Shown: positions 34,144 through 42,561, counted from the stretch's first letter. The stretch is 50,623 bases of DNA from an uncultured Clostridia bacterium (GCA_947175195.1 CAMWLQ010000009.1:1-50623), one strand, 5' to 3'. Translations and numbers: made by a program. The notes: generated from the letters alone by a model not told the origin.

Positions 34144-34743
34144 TCACTCAGTTTCGGACACCGCCAAAATATCGTTTAGCCTGTTAAGTAGCGCGTCCCT
34201 GCCAGCCCCGCTTTGTCCGCTTGTTACTATCAGGTTATCGCGTGCAAGCCCCAACGCGGCGGCGATTTTTATTACGGCATTGCCTATTTGCGCGCGGCTG
34301 AGCTTGTCCGATTTGGTGAGCACCACGGTAAACGGCAGCTGCAAGTCGCGCAAATAGTTAATCAGCACTTTGTCAAGGTCGGACGGGTCGCGCCGTATGT
34401 CCATAAGGCACAGCACCTGCGCAATGTTATTTCCGTCCTTAAAGTATTTGTCGGTGCGCACGTTCCACTCGTCCGATTCCGACCTGTGCGCCTTGCTGTA
34501 CCCGTACCCGGGCAGGTCGACAAAGTAAAAATCGCGTTCGTCGGTAATAACCTTGAAAATATTGATGAGCCGCGTGCGCCCAGGAGTTTGCGAGGTTTTG
34601 CAAAGCCGCGCGCCCATCAGCGAATTGAGCAATGTGGACTTGCCGCAATTACTCCTACCCGCCACGCAAACCTGCGGCGAAAAGCTCTCGGACGCCGATA
34701 CGTCCGTACAGCTCTTTACGAATACCGCGTTTTTTACTCGCAT
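34144..34743 (-). CDS. engB: Ribosome biogenesis GTPase EngB (YsxC/YihA)
   Basis: 199 residues, the usual length. EngB is an essential GTPase in 50S subunit assembly in studied bacteria. The GTPase motifs are all present: G1 GRSNCGKST near residue 29, G2 TPGRTR, G3 VDLPGYGYSKA, G4 TKSDK and G5 TSGQSGAG. The N-terminal VCVAGRSN strand is typical. Its start overlaps the lon 3' end by 10 nt, an arrangement (lon-ysxC) also found in Bacillus, which supports both the identity and the start. Confidence 0.96.
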   Translation of the reverse strand: MRVKNAVFVKSCTDVSASESFSPQVCVAGRSNCGKSTLLNSLMGARLCKTSQTPGRTRLINIFKVITDERDFYFVDLPGYGYSKAHRSESDEWNVRTDKYFKDGNNIAQVLCLMDIRRDPSDLDKVLINYLRDLQLPFTVVLTKSDKLSRAQIGNAVIKIAAALGLARDNLIVTSGQSGAGRDALLNRLNDILAVSETE

Positions 34744-37106
34744 ACAAGCACTTGCGAAAATACTTGATCGACGTTGTCCACAAGTATAATCTTTACCTTT
34801 TGTTTTACTTCGTCGGGAATATCCGCTAAATCCTTTTCGTTTTCACGCGGAATTATGAGCCGCTTACAGCCCGCACGGAACGCGGCGAGCGATTTTTCCT
34901 TAAGCCCGCCTATTGCAAGCACCTTGCCGCGCAGCGTTACCTCGCCCGTCATTGCTACGTCGTGCGCCACCTTGCGCCCCGAAAACGCCGACATCAATGC
35001 AGTCGCTATTGTTATGCCCGCGCTCGGTCCGTCCTTGGGCGTTGCGCCCTCGGGGAAATGCAAGTGCACATCGTTTTCGGTAAAAGTATGTTCGGGGATA
35101 TGATATTCCGCCGCACGCGAGCGCACCAGCGACAACGCCGCTAAGCACGATTCCTTCATTACGTCGCCAAGGCTGCCCGTCAGCTTAAGCTCGCCCTTGC
35201 CGCCCGAAATAATTGCCGCCTCTATAGTGAGCGTAACGCCGCCCACACTCGTCCAAGCAAGACCTGTGGCAACGCCCACCTCGTCCGACTCGTTGGTAGA
35301 GTCGTCCTTGTATTTGGGCGCGCCCAAGTATTCGGTTATATCCTTTTTGGTCACCTTTACGGATGTCGGCGGAGTTTCGGACTCCACCACCTTTAACGCG
35401 ATTTTGCGCATAACCGTGGCGATTTCGCGTTCAAGCTTACGCACACCGCTCTCGCGCGTGTATGCCGAAATTATATACGACATGACCGCGTCGCTAATAT
35501 CCACCTTGATGCCGTCTAAGCCGTTGGCCGTCATCTCTTTGGGCTTTAAGTAGCGCTTGGCTATTTGCAGCTTTTCCTCGTACGTGTAGCCTGAAAGCTC
35601 TATAACCTCCAACCTGTCCAGCAATGCGGGAGGCAGCGGGTCGAGCGAGTTGGCTGTGGTAACGAACATGACGTTGCTCAAATCATACGGCATATCAAGA
35701 TAGTTGTCTTTAAAATTGTAGTTTTGATTAGGGTCTAAGACCTCGAGCAAAGCGGACGCGGGATCGCCGTGAATGTCCGCCGTCATCTTGTCTATCTCGT
35801 CAAGCAGGAACACGGGGTTGTTTACGCCCGCGCCGCGTATGCCGTTTATTATCCGTCCCGGCATAGCCGCAACGTACGTTCTGCGGTGTCCGCGTATTTC
35901 CGCCTCGTCGTGTATGCCGCCCAGCGACATTGTGACTAATTCCCTGCCCGCCGCGCGCGCAATGGAACGCACTATAGACGTTTTGCCCACGCCCGGAGGA
36001 CCTACAAAGCACAGCACGGGCGATTTGAGGTTACGGGTCAGCTTGTACACTGCAAGATATTCGAGTATGCGCGTCTTTACCTTTTCCAAGCCGTAATGAT
36101 CGTCGGCAAGCACCTGCCGCGCAAAGTCGAGCGCAATATCGCCGTCGGTAAACTTGTTCCACGGCATTTCGAGCAAAAGGTCTATATACGACCGCGCAAC
36201 GTTTGCCTCGGGCGTGGAAGGATTCATTTTTTCCATCCGAGAAAGCTCTTTCACTGCCTTTTCGTATGCTACCTGCGGCATGTCGTCCTTCATATCGGCA
36301 AGGCGTTTTCTAAGCTCGTCAATCTCGTCCGCGTCCTCGCCAAGCTCTTCCTTGAGCGCGTGGATTTGCTCGCGAATATAATATTCCTTTTGATTCTTGT
36401 CTATATTTTGCCGCACCTTGGCGGATATGCGCTTTTCCATTGCGCGGATTTCCGTTTCCTTGGTGAGCACGGTGAGTATTTGTTCGTACTGCTCGGAAAG
36501 CGTGCGCGTTTGCAGCACCGTTTGCTTTTCGCTGTCGCTGCCGAAAATGTAGCCCGCAATGGTCGATACAAACCGCTCTCCGTCGTCAACCGACAGCGAG
36601 CTGAGTACGTCCCCCGGCATTTTGGTGTCTATGCGGCGATACTCGCGGAACTGCTCGTCCAGCCTGCGCTTGACCGCCTCGAAATAAATGGGATCGTCGG
36701 GCTCGTATTCGTATTCCTTGAGCGTGACCTCAAAGTACGGCGTGAGCGACACGTAGCTGTCTATTTGCATCCTGCGCCCCGCCATAAACACGACGCGCAT
36801 TGCGTCGCCCGGCAGCCGCTGCACCTGCTTGATTGTAGCCAAAACGCCCACGCGGTAAATATCCTGCGGCGCGGGATTGACCATGGTAGCGCGCTTTTGC
36901 GCCACCAAAAACACGCTCTCGCCCGACTCTACCGCCTGAGCGATTGCCGCATATGACTTGTCGCGCACAAGATCGAAATGCACCGCCTGACCGGGAAAAA
37001 CCACCTTGCCGCGGAACGCTATCATCTTGTACGTTTTGACCTGCTGAATCACTTGCGTGTCCTCAGCCGAATAGCCGTATTTATTGTCCATGCTGTTGTT
37101 GTCCAT
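34734..37106 (-). CDS. lon: ATP-dependent protease Lon
   Basis: 790 residues with ATG 37106 and AAAGGG upstream. Lon degrades damaged and regulatory proteins in the cytosol as a hexamer. The order is the N-terminal LON substrate domain (about 25-220), coiled middle, AAA+ domain with Walker A GPPGVGKTS near residue 368 and Walker B VFLLDEIDKM, and the C-terminal S16 protease domain with catalytic Ser in KDGPSAG near 695 and Lys in GGLKEKSLAA. All key residues are intact. A few extra polar residues (MDNNSMDNKYG) precede the domain; an internal ATG could be used. It is the first gene of an operon with engB. Confidence 0.97.
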   Translation of the reverse strand: MDNNSMDNKYGYSAEDTQVIQQVKTYKMIAFRGKVVFPGQAVHFDLVRDKSYAAIAQAVESGESVFLVAQKRATMVNPAPQDIYRVGVLATIKQVQRLPGDAMRVVFMAGRRMQIDSYVSLTPYFEVTLKEYEYEPDDPIYFEAVKRRLDEQFREYRRIDTKMPGDVLSSLSVDDGERFVSTIAGYIFGSDSEKQTVLQTRTLSEQYEQILTVLTKETEIRAMEKRISAKVRQNIDKNQKEYYIREQIHALKEELGEDADEIDELRKRLADMKDDMPQVAYEKAVKELSRMEKMNPSTPEANVARSYIDLLLEMPWNKFTDGDIALDFARQVLADDHYGLEKVKTRILEYLAVYKLTRNLKSPVLCFVGPPGVGKTSIVRSIARAAGRELVTMSLGGIHDEAEIRGHRRTYVAAMPGRIINGIRGAGVNNPVFLLDEIDKMTADIHGDPASALLEVLDPNQNYNFKDNYLDMPYDLSNVMFVTTANSLDPLPPALLDRLEVIELSGYTYEEKLQIAKRYLKPKEMTANGLDGIKVDISDAVMSYIISAYTRESGVRKLEREIATVMRKIALKVVESETPPTSVKVTKKDITEYLGAPKYKDDSTNESDEVGVATGLAWTSVGGVTLTIEAAIISGGKGELKLTGSLGDVMKESCLAALSLVRSRAAEYHIPEHTFTENDVHLHFPEGATPKDGPSAGITIATALMSAFSGRKVAHDVAMTGEVTLRGKVLAIGGLKEKSLAAFRAGCKRLIIPRENEKDLADIPDEVKQKVKIILVDNVDQVFSQVLVCE

Positions 37107-37161
37107 GCCGATACCCTTTCAACCTTTATGTTTACAGCGTGCGTATAAGTGCACTGATATT

Positions 37162-37263
37162 CCGTCTAATAATTATATCGCAATCACAGATCGATATTTC
37201 GATTTCTTGAGAGTTTATCCAAATACACTTTTCTTTCTATGCCGTCGTTTAATAATTATATCA
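37162..37263. promoter_or_regulatory. Duplicated promoter-like box upstream of lon
   Basis: CCGTC-TAATAATTATATCGCAA (near 37162-37183) recurs as CCGTC-TTAATAATTATATCACAA (near 37242-37266) about 80 bp away. On the minus strand each contains TATAAT followed by TATT and GACGG. Two tandem -10 elements or two copies of a regulator site are possible. Neither copy resembles the CIRCE or CtsR operators known for heat-shock genes. Confidence 0.45.
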
Positions 37264-37283
37264 CAACGTCATTGTTTTTACAA
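37255..37283 (-). promoter_or_regulatory. Promoter of lon
   Basis: Minus strand: TTGTAA (37278-37283), 17-bp spacer, TATAAT (37255-37260). The -35 box overlaps the last codons of the malic enzyme gene. The leader would be about 140 nt and contains the second copy of the box. Confidence 0.6.
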
Positions 37284-38438
37284 CTGTTTTTTTGCCGCTT
37301 GATACACAGCCTCGGCAACTGCTTTTGCCACGCGCTTATCCAGCGGATTGGGCAAAATGTAATCGGCTTTAAGCTCGTCGTCGGATACAAGATTCGATAA
37401 CGCAGTAGCCGCAGCACGCTGCATTTCGGCGGTGATATTCCTTGCCCGCGCGTCGAGCGCGCCGCGGAACAACCCCGGAAAAATAAGCACGTTATTTATT
37501 TGGTTGGGCTGATTGGACGCGCCCGTACCCACTACCGCCGCGCCCGCCTCTATCGCATCGGCGCGCGTTATTTCGGGCACGGGATTGGCAAGCGGAAAAA
37601 CTATCGGATTTTTCGCCATAGCCTTAATCATATCTTTGCTTACAATCTTTGGCGCACTCACTCCCAAAAACACGTCCGCGCCTTTCATTGCGTCTGCCAA
37701 CGTGCCGCGTATGCCCGACTTATTGGTCATTTGCGCAATCTCGTTATGTGCGGGGTTTGTATAGTTTTCGCCGCGAACAAGCACGCCGCACTTATCCACG
37801 CACACGACATCGCCGGCGCCCAGCGCCAAAAAGAATTTGGCTATTGCTATGCCCGCGCTGCCCGCGCCGTTTATCACAATACGCGCCGAGCCTATGTCCT
37901 TTTTTACGACGCGCAGTGCGTTTAATAGCGCAGCGCCCGCCACGAGCGCCGTGCCGTGCTGGTCGTCGTGGAACACGGGTATATCGCACGACTCTATCAG
38001 CCTGCGCTCTATATCAAAGCAACGCGGCGCGGAAATATCCTCGAGATTGATGCCGCCGTAGGTTTTGGACAACGCCGTCACTATTTTCACTATCTCGTCG
38101 GGGTCTTTTGTATCGAGGCAAATGGGCGTTGCGTCAATGCCCGCAAACGCCTTGAACAGCGCGCACTTGCCTTCCATAACCGGCAAAGCCGCCTCAGGTC
38201 CGATGTCGCCCAAGCCCAAAACCGCAGTGCCGTCGGTTACGACCGCAACGGTGTTGTGCCGCCGCGTTAAGGCAAACGATTTACTCTTGTCCGCGGCGAT
38301 TTCCAAGCACGCGCGCGACACGCCCGGCGTGTAGCACAAAGCCAAATCATCGAGCGAGTTAAGCGGCGCGCGCAAGGTTATTTCGTACTTGCCCGCCCAT
38401 TCGTAATGCTTTTCAAGTGATTTTTCGTAAACGTCCAT
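37278..38438 (-). CDS. NAD(P)-dependent malic enzyme (oxaloacetate-decarboxylating)
   Basis: 386 residues from ATG 38438, chosen because the longer frame runs through the promoter and leader hairpin. It converts malate to pyruvate and CO2 with reduction of NAD(P). Family landmarks: YTPGVSRAC with the catalytic Tyr, [25 protein letters not shown], the metal- and substrate-binding region [13 protein letters not shown] and [25 protein letters not shown], the nucleotide fold [14 protein letters not shown], and [19 protein letters not shown]. The length is that of the short bacterial form without the phosphotransacetylase domain. It has its own promoter. Confidence 0.95.
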   Translation of the reverse strand: MDVYEKSLEKHYEWAGKYEITLRAPLNSLDDLALCYTPGVSRACLEIAADKSKSFALTRRHNTVAVVTDGTAVLGLGDIGPEAALPVMEGKCALFKAFAGIDATPICLDTKDPDEIVKIVTALSKTYGGINLEDISAPRCFDIERRLIESCDIPVFHDDQHGTALVAGAALLNALRVVKKDIGSARIVINGAGSAGIAIAKFFLALGAGDVVCVDKCGVLVRGENYTNPAHNEIAQMTNKSGIRGTLADAMKGADVFLGVSAPKIVSKDMIKAMAKNPIVFPLANPVPEITRADAIEAGAAVVGTGASNQPNQINNVLIFPGLFRGALDARARNITAEMQRAAATALSNLVSDDELKADYILPNPLDKRVAKAVAEAVYQAAKKQL

Positions 38439-38459
38439 TATACACCGCACAAAACAATT

Positions 38460-38490
38460 TAACGGCAACCGCTGATTACGGCTACCGTTA
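38460..38490 (-). promoter_or_regulatory. 12-bp leader hairpin of malic enzyme mRNA
   Basis: Minus strand: TAACGGTAGCCG pairs with CGGTTGCCGTTA (two G-U pairs) around a 7-nt loop. It lies within 5 nt after the -10 box, so near the 5' end of the mRNA, and is not followed by a T-run. It could stabilise the transcript or act as an operator. Confidence 0.5.
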
Positions 38491-38493
38491 TTA

Positions 38494-38522
38494 ATTGTAA
38501 AATAATATATTAAAAATGTCAA
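38494..38522 (-). promoter_or_regulatory. Promoter of the malic enzyme gene
   Basis: Minus strand: TTGACA (38517-38522), 17-bp AT-rich spacer, TACAAT (38494-38499). It lies in the short gap after the Nudix gene. Confidence 0.75.
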
Positions 38523-38527
38523 TTAAT

Positions 38528-39031
38528 TCACTCTTGCGTTTCGTCCGTCACTATGCTTTCCGCATACAAAGGAAGGTCGTTTATACGACTCGCCAAAAAC
38601 GTAGGGAATACGCGCAAGTCTTTCAGTTTATCTATCGGCACCCATTCAAACCGCTCAATGCCGACGCTGCAAAGGTTGTTGGCAAAAGTCTCCTTTTTGC
38701 CGCGCGGTTTCATAACAAAAAACATCGCAAGCTCGTGGATTTTTTTGCCCTTGTTAGCGTCGCCCGACGAAATAAAAAAGTTCTCGTTGATAAACGCAAG
38801 CCTATCCACCTCGTAGTCCACGCCCGTTTCCTCTTTTACCTCGCGCAGCACCGCGTTATATGCCGTTTCGCCGAAATGCACTCTACCGCCAAGTGTGTAG
38901 TAATAGTCGGCGCCCTCGTTGGTAGCAAGCAACACGCAACCGTCCTCTATTATTATAGCGCACACGCGGTAGCTGAATTTGTCGTTGCCCCTGTTAAAGC
39001 TGCAATTTAATTGTTCGTCGTCTATGTACAT
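38528..39031 (-). CDS. Nudix hydrolase
   Basis: 167 residues, ATG 39031 with GGGAGG close upstream. The Nudix box is complete: GRVHFGE then REVKEETGV, matching Gx5Ex7REUxEExGU, which binds the catalytic metal in hydrolysis of nucleoside diphosphate-linked compounds. The N-terminal part (YRVCAIIIEDGCVLLATNEG) and C-terminal FEWVPIDKLKDLRVFPTFL fit the fold. The substrate is not evident. It follows the small membrane protein gene by 57 nt that include a hairpin. Confidence 0.93.
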   Translation of the reverse strand: MYIDDEQLNCSFNRGNDKFSYRVCAIIIEDGCVLLATNEGADYYYTLGGRVHFGETAYNAVLREVKEETGVDYEVDRLAFINENFFISSGDANKGKKIHELAMFFVMKPRGKKETFANNLCSVGIERFEWVPIDKLKDLRVFPTFLASRINDLPLYAESIVTDETQE

Positions 39032-39040
39032 GCCCGCCTC

Positions 39041-39065
39041 CCGAGTATATAAACATGATACTCGG
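39041..39065 (-). other. Hairpin before the Nudix gene
   Basis: CCGAGTAT pairs with ATACTCGG over a 9-nt loop, just upstream of the GGGAGG ribosome-binding site. There is no T-run on either strand, so it is not a typical terminator; an RNA-stability or operator role is possible. Confidence 0.45.
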
Positions 39066-39088
39066 CAGGTGCGGCAAAGTCAAGCAAA

Positions 39089-39712
39089 CTATTCGATTAT
39101 CGCCGTTTCGCCGTTTTCGTCTTTTTTGCCAAAGCGTTTGAGCCCGCCGTGTAAAGCTTTGTTGCCGATAAGCAGCACCACGCCCACTACAAAAAGCCCG
39201 ACCAATGCGGACGCGCCCACAAGCGAAAGATTCAATACGGATATGATGTTGGGATCGAACTGCGGGTATACGGCATGGCTGCCCAGCACGCCGAACAGCA
39301 CCATAAACACGTAGTAAGCCGTGGGGAACACGAGCGCCGTCAGCACGTGCGGCACTTTGCAATTTCGCCCGTTGCAAAACTTGAGATAATACACAAATAT
39401 TACAATCGGATTGACCAAGTGCGGAATTATCGCAAACCCGACTACGAGAAAGGTCGGCTCGAAAATCGAACACGCAATAACTACCGAACTCATCAGCACC
39501 GCGCAATCGAGGTACAAAAAATGCGGAATGTCGCGCTTGAATATAAGCGCATAAACGCCGCCGATAAGTAGCACGACACCCGTAGCGGCATTGGACATAA
39601 AAGTCATTTCCACGCATTTATCCCAACACCCGATATACCTAACGATTACCGTGCCCAAAAACAAAAACGATAGTACAATATTGGCGAAAGCCTTTCTCTT
39701 TATGTTGTTCAT
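39089..39712 (-). CDS. Small polytopic membrane protein, possibly Pr6Pr/FAR-17a-like
   Basis: 207 residues with AGGGAAAG upstream of ATG 39712. Six membrane segments are visible. The phrase VEMTFMSNAATGVVLL after the first segment and IPHLVNPIVIFVYYLKF in the middle recall the Pr6Pr/FAR-17a/AIG1-like membrane family, where a FTxxSN motif follows the first helix. No enzymatic residue is proven. It is 40 nt downstream of the RNA methyltransferase gene, likely in one transcript. The family call is tentative. Confidence 0.8.
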   Translation of the reverse strand: MNNIKRKAFANIVLSFLFLGTVIVRYIGCWDKCVEMTFMSNAATGVVLLIGGVYALIFKRDIPHFLYLDCAVLMSSVVIACSIFEPTFLVVGFAIIPHLVNPIVIFVYYLKFCNGRNCKVPHVLTALVFPTAYYVFMVLFGVLGSHAVYPQFDPNIISVLNLSLVGASALVGLFVVGVVLLIGNKALHGGLKRFGKKDENGETAIIE

Positions 39713-39752
39713 AAAAAATAGCTTTCCCTATTGCGCAAAAATTAATAACCTT

Positions 39753-41081
39753 TTACTTGCGTTTAAGACAAATAAGAGTTTCGCAATGGTGCGTGCCGAC
39801 AAACATATCAAACACTTTTACGCTCGTTATCTCGTAATCGGGCGACGCGTCCAAAAACGCGCGAATATCGCGGCACATTGTGGCGTGGTTGCATGATATG
39901 TATATCAGCGTTTTGGGTTTGACCTCGGCAATAGCACGCGCCACGGACTCCCCGCACCCCTTGCGCGGCGGATCGATAAGCACGTCAACGTCGCCGTTGC
40001 ACTCTCCCACCACGCGCGGCAAAACATCCTCGACGTTTCCGCACACGTTGGTTATTTTGTCCGCATTGCCGTTTAGCTCTGCGGTATAATCGGCGTCCTT
40101 GACGGCTTGCGGCACACATTCCACCGCTATAACCTTACCGCATTTTTTTGCGGCAAGATTGCTTGTTATGCCTATACCGCTGTACAGGTCGATAAGCGTG
40201 TCGCTCTCCACCTCGTCCATTGCCGCGGTGTACAGCCTGTCGCGCATGTAATCGTTGACCTGAAAAAACGACAGCGGCGACAGCTCCGCCTTTACGCCGA
40301 GCACGTTTACGCTCAGCCGATTGTTGCCCTTTACAAGCCGCACCGAGTTGCCCATAATCACGTTGTTGCGCGCGGTGTTGGGACAAACAAAAAAGTCCAC
40401 GTTGTCGGGCAGCAGCTTAGCCAATTCTTTTTCGACGTCGAATTTTTGCGCGTTGATTACAAGCGTAGCCGACGCACGCTCGCCCGCCGTCCTCACAACC
40501 AAATGCCGCAACAGTCCCCTGCCGCTTTTTTCGTCATACACGGGCAAACGCTTTTTATTGGCAAAATCGCATACAATATCGGCTATGCTTTTTGCTTTTT
40601 CGCCCGACATATCGCACGACACAGGCTCCACAACGTGTGTATTTTGCCTGTACAGCCCCAAAACGATTTTGCCGTCTATCAATCCGAACGGCATAGACAG
40701 CTTGTTGCGCGGCGGCACAGTAGCCGTGTACGGCTCGAATCCGATATTATCGTAATCTATATTCGCTATCTTTTTGAGATTGTTTTTAAGCTCGGCTATT
40801 AGCACCTGTCTACGGTAGTCGAGCGTGATATGTCGCGCGTCGCACCCGCCGCACTTGTAGTAATGCGGGCATTTCGGATCGGCGCGGTACTCCGACTGCG
40901 ACAGGACTTTGACCACCGAACACACCGCATATTTCTTTTTAACCTGCTTAACTTTGGCGCGAACGCGTTCACCTTTTAGGGTATACGGCACAAACACGAC
41001 CTTGCCGTCGCAGTGCGCCACGCCCTCGCCGTTCATTCCGTTAGACGTTATTTCAAGCTCGATTATTTCGTTTACGTTCAT
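39753..41081 (-). CDS. 23S rRNA (uracil-5-)-methyltransferase, RlmD/RlmCD type
   Basis: 442 residues from ATG 41081; the frame goes five codons further, but the -10 box ends 6 bp before this ATG. It methylates C5 of uridine in 23S rRNA using S-adenosylmethionine. Order: N-terminal TRAM domain (about 5-60), a 4Fe-4S ligand set Cys71-x5-Cys77-x2-Cys80 with a later Cys in VEPVSCDMS, the SAM site DLYSGIGITSNLAAKK, DVLIDPPRKGC, and the catalytic Cys in YISCNHATMCRD near 397. RlmD, RlmCD and TrmA-like relatives cannot be separated by eye, so no symbol is given. Confidence 0.92.
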   Translation of the reverse strand: MNVNEIIELEITSNGMNGEGVAHCDGKVVFVPYTLKGERVRAKVKQVKKKYAVCSVVKVLSQSEYRADPKCPHYYKCGGCDARHITLDYRRQVLIAELKNNLKKIANIDYDNIGFEPYTATVPPRNKLSMPFGLIDGKIVLGLYRQNTHVVEPVSCDMSGEKAKSIADIVCDFANKKRLPVYDEKSGRGLLRHLVVRTAGERASATLVINAQKFDVEKELAKLLPDNVDFFVCPNTARNNVIMGNSVRLVKGNNRLSVNVLGVKAELSPLSFFQVNDYMRDRLYTAAMDEVESDTLIDLYSGIGITSNLAAKKCGKVIAVECVPQAVKDADYTAELNGNADKITNVCGNVEDVLPRVVGECNGDVDVLIDPPRKGCGESVARAIAEVKPKTLIYISCNHATMCRDIRAFLDASPDYEITSVKVFDMFVGTHHCETLICLKRK

Positions 41082-41087
41082 ACCGCA

Positions 41088-41116
41088 ATTATACAATTAT
41101 CATGCCGATTTGTCAA
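41088..41116 (-). promoter_or_regulatory. Perfect-consensus promoter predicted to give a leaderless transcript (gene at 41081)
   Basis: Minus strand: TTGACA (41111-41116), 17-bp spacer, TATAAT (41088-41093), then six bases (TGCGGT) and the ATG at 41081. There is no room for a ribosome-binding site in the mRNA. Confidence 0.75.
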
Positions 41117-41126
41117 TCCGTCACGC

Positions 41127-41155
41127 TTGACTTTTGCCGCGCTTTATATTATTAT
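41127..41155 (+). promoter_or_regulatory. Divergent promoter for the membrane protein gene at 41196
   Basis: TTGACT (41127-41132), 17-bp spacer, TATTAT (41150-41155). It is only 11 bp from the -35 box of the opposite promoter, so the two could compete for RNA polymerase. Confidence 0.7.
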
Positions 41156-41179
41156 CGGTGTACGGGTGTTCAACACCGA
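41155..41179 (+). promoter_or_regulatory. Dyad/hairpin at the 5' end of the 41196 transcript
   Basis: TCGGTGT pairs with ACACCGA; alternatively GGTGTT-C-AACACC forms a 13-bp palindrome. It covers the predicted transcription start and lies 16 nt before the start codon, fitting an operator or leader structure. Confidence 0.4.
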
Positions 41180-41195
41180 TACAAAGGACAATGCA

Positions 41196-42146
41196 ATGAT
41201 TAAACAAAGCATAAAAAATTACTTTAAATGTTTTAAGTACGTGTTCACTCCGCTCGGGATAATCGCGCTCGGATTGGTTTGCGGACTGTCTGTTGCTATC
41301 CCCGGCATTATCGACGCGGTGTCCGAAATGTGCGAACAAGTGTTGGATATTTCGGGCAAATCGATCGACTTTAAAGTGCTCATCGCAAACATTACGGCTG
41401 CGGTGGAGGCGCTTGACTGGTCTAATCCCGTGACTGCGCTCGGCACTATGTTCAGTAAGCAATGGTTTTACGATACTATTATCAGCGGGCTGAATCCTAT
41501 AGTAAGCGACATAGAAAGCTATATGGCGCAAATCGGAAAAGCCGTAAACGCCTGCATCGGTCAAATAATCGTATACGCCATTGTAGTTTTAATCTTTGTT
41601 ATAATCGCGTTTATCGCAAGCTATTTCCTCACCAAGTGGATGATACGCAAGGACATAGCAAAACGCACTATCAAAAAATTTATAATAAGCACGCTCATAG
41701 GCTCGGTACTATCGGCGACGGTGGCGTCGGTAAGCATTTGGCTTGGTATAAAATGGCATAGCAGTATTTACATAACGGTAATCGTCGCGTTTATTTTGGC
41801 GCTTTTGTTTTCGCTGTTCAATGCCTATATCACCCACGGCTACAAAAAAGTCCCGCTGAAATCGGTCGTAAACGTAAAGAACGCCGCAAAGCTGCTTTTG
41901 TCCGACTGCATTATATTTGTAATAGGCGTCGCAATATCCGTACTGATAGCCGTAATAACAAATATTGCCGTGGGCGTGTTTGTTGCAATCGGGCTTATAT
42001 CGGTCACGGTTGCGGTTATGGAAATGACCGCCGAGGCATACGTTAAAGAGCTGGCTGACAAATGCTGCGACACCACGGCAGATTCCACTGCCGATACCGC
42101 CCAAACCGCGGAGGCAGCCGCCACACAAAATATCAATGTCGATTAA
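41196..42146 (+). CDS. Polytopic membrane protein of unknown function
   Basis: 316 residues from ATG 41196, chosen for AAAGGA 11 nt upstream; an earlier ATG at 41191 is out of frame and stops at once. Membrane segments are seen at about 18-38, 120-146, 160-184, 190-212, 236-256 and 258-278. An amphipathic extracellular-type loop (about 40-118) follows the first. The C-terminal 30 residues are Thr/Ala/Asp-rich. There is no motif for transport or catalysis that I recognise. It is monocistronic with its own divergent promoter and is followed by the tRNA gene. Confidence 0.85.
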   Translation: MIKQSIKNYFKCFKYVFTPLGIIALGLVCGLSVAIPGIIDAVSEMCEQVLDISGKSIDFKVLIANITAAVEALDWSNPVTALGTMFSKQWFYDTIISGLNPIVSDIESYMAQIGKAVNACIGQIIVYAIVVLIFVIIAFIASYFLTKWMIRKDIAKRTIKKFIISTLIGSVLSATVASVSIWLGIKWHSSIYITVIVAFILALLFSLFNAYITHGYKKVPLKSVVNVKNAAKLLLSDCIIFVIGVAISVLIAVITNIAVGVFVAIGLISVTVAVMEMTAEAYVKELADKCCDTTADSTADTAQTAEAAATQNINVD

Positions 42147-42160
42147 TTCACCCAAAACAG

Positions 42161-42189
42161 TTGACAAAAGGCTTTGTATGTGTTAGAAT
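42161..42189 (+). promoter_or_regulatory. Promoter of tRNA-Ala
   Basis: TTGACA (42161-42166), 17-bp spacer, TAGAAT (42184-42189). The mature tRNA starts 12 bp after the -10 box. Confidence 0.85.
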
Positions 42190-42200
42190 GACAAAGCCGT

Positions 42201-42276
42201 GGGGGTATAGCTCAGTTGGTAGAGCGCTTGAATGGCATTCAAGAGGTCAGCGGTTCGAACCCGCTTATCTCCACCA
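42201..42276 (+). tRNA. tRNA-Ala (anticodon GGC), CCA encoded
   Basis: A 76-nt cloverleaf: acceptor stem GGGGGTA/TATCTCC with G-U pairs, D-loop AGCTCAGTTGGTAGAGC, anticodon stem CTTGA/TCAAG with loop ATGGCAT (anticodon GGC), T-arm with GGTTCGAAC, discriminator A and CCA at 42274-42276. It reads GCC and GCU alanine codons. The 3' end is the target of the direct repeat that bounds the islet downstream. Confidence 0.97.
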
Positions 42277-42306
42277 CGTAGACGGACGCATATGCGTCCG
42301 TTTTTG
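42269..42306 (+). repeat. 38-bp direct repeat, copy 1 (attL-like): tRNA 3' end plus terminator
   Basis: The last 8 nt of the tRNA (CTCCACCA), CGTAG, the terminator dyad and TTTTTG are repeated exactly at 43360-43397, a shift of 1,091 bp. Duplication of a tRNA 3' end is the usual scar of site-specific integration. Confidence 0.85.
42282..42305 (+). terminator. Terminator of tRNA-Ala
   Basis: A perfect 20-bp dyad (half-site ACGGACGCAT) is followed by TTTT. It starts 6 nt after the CCA end. Confidence 0.9.
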
Positions 42307-42308
42307 TT

Positions 42309-42323
42309 TGGTGGAGATAAGCG
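42309..42323 (-). repeat. Inverted copy of the tRNA-Ala 3' end (15 bp)
   Basis: TGGTGGAGATAAGCG is the exact reverse complement of 42262-42276 in the tRNA. Together they bracket the terminator, so a transcript reading through could pair these 15 bases and mask the acceptor stem. It may be a second, inverted attachment core. Confidence 0.7.
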
Positions 42324-42410
42324 TAGATTGTGAGAACTCGCTCCACGTAAAATACTATTTATTGTTAGCTTAAAAAAAACATAAGACAATATTAAATAGT
42401 ATATACATTT

Positions 42411-42478
42411 GGCGCGAAGTTCGCTAGGCACTTGCGCGTAGCGCAAAGCCCGCCGCGAATCCGCGGCAACCCGCTTTG
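42411..42478. other. GC-rich cluster of hairpins in the gene-free part of the islet
   Basis: The 343 bp from the tRNA end to the next gene hold no ORF. At 42411-42478 several stems abut: GCGAA-G-TTCGC, TTGCGC-GTA-GCGCAA, and CAAAGC enclosing GCCGCG-AATC-CGCGGC and closing with GCTTTG. The composition differs sharply from the AT-rich surroundings. It could be a structured RNA, a recombination site or a dispersed palindromic repeat. Confidence 0.5.
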
Positions 42479-42561
42479 ATTTTACGGCACATATAGAATT
42501 AACGCGCGGCGCACTTGTTATATATCAAGCACTCGCCACAGTGCCAAAGTAAAATAAATAC

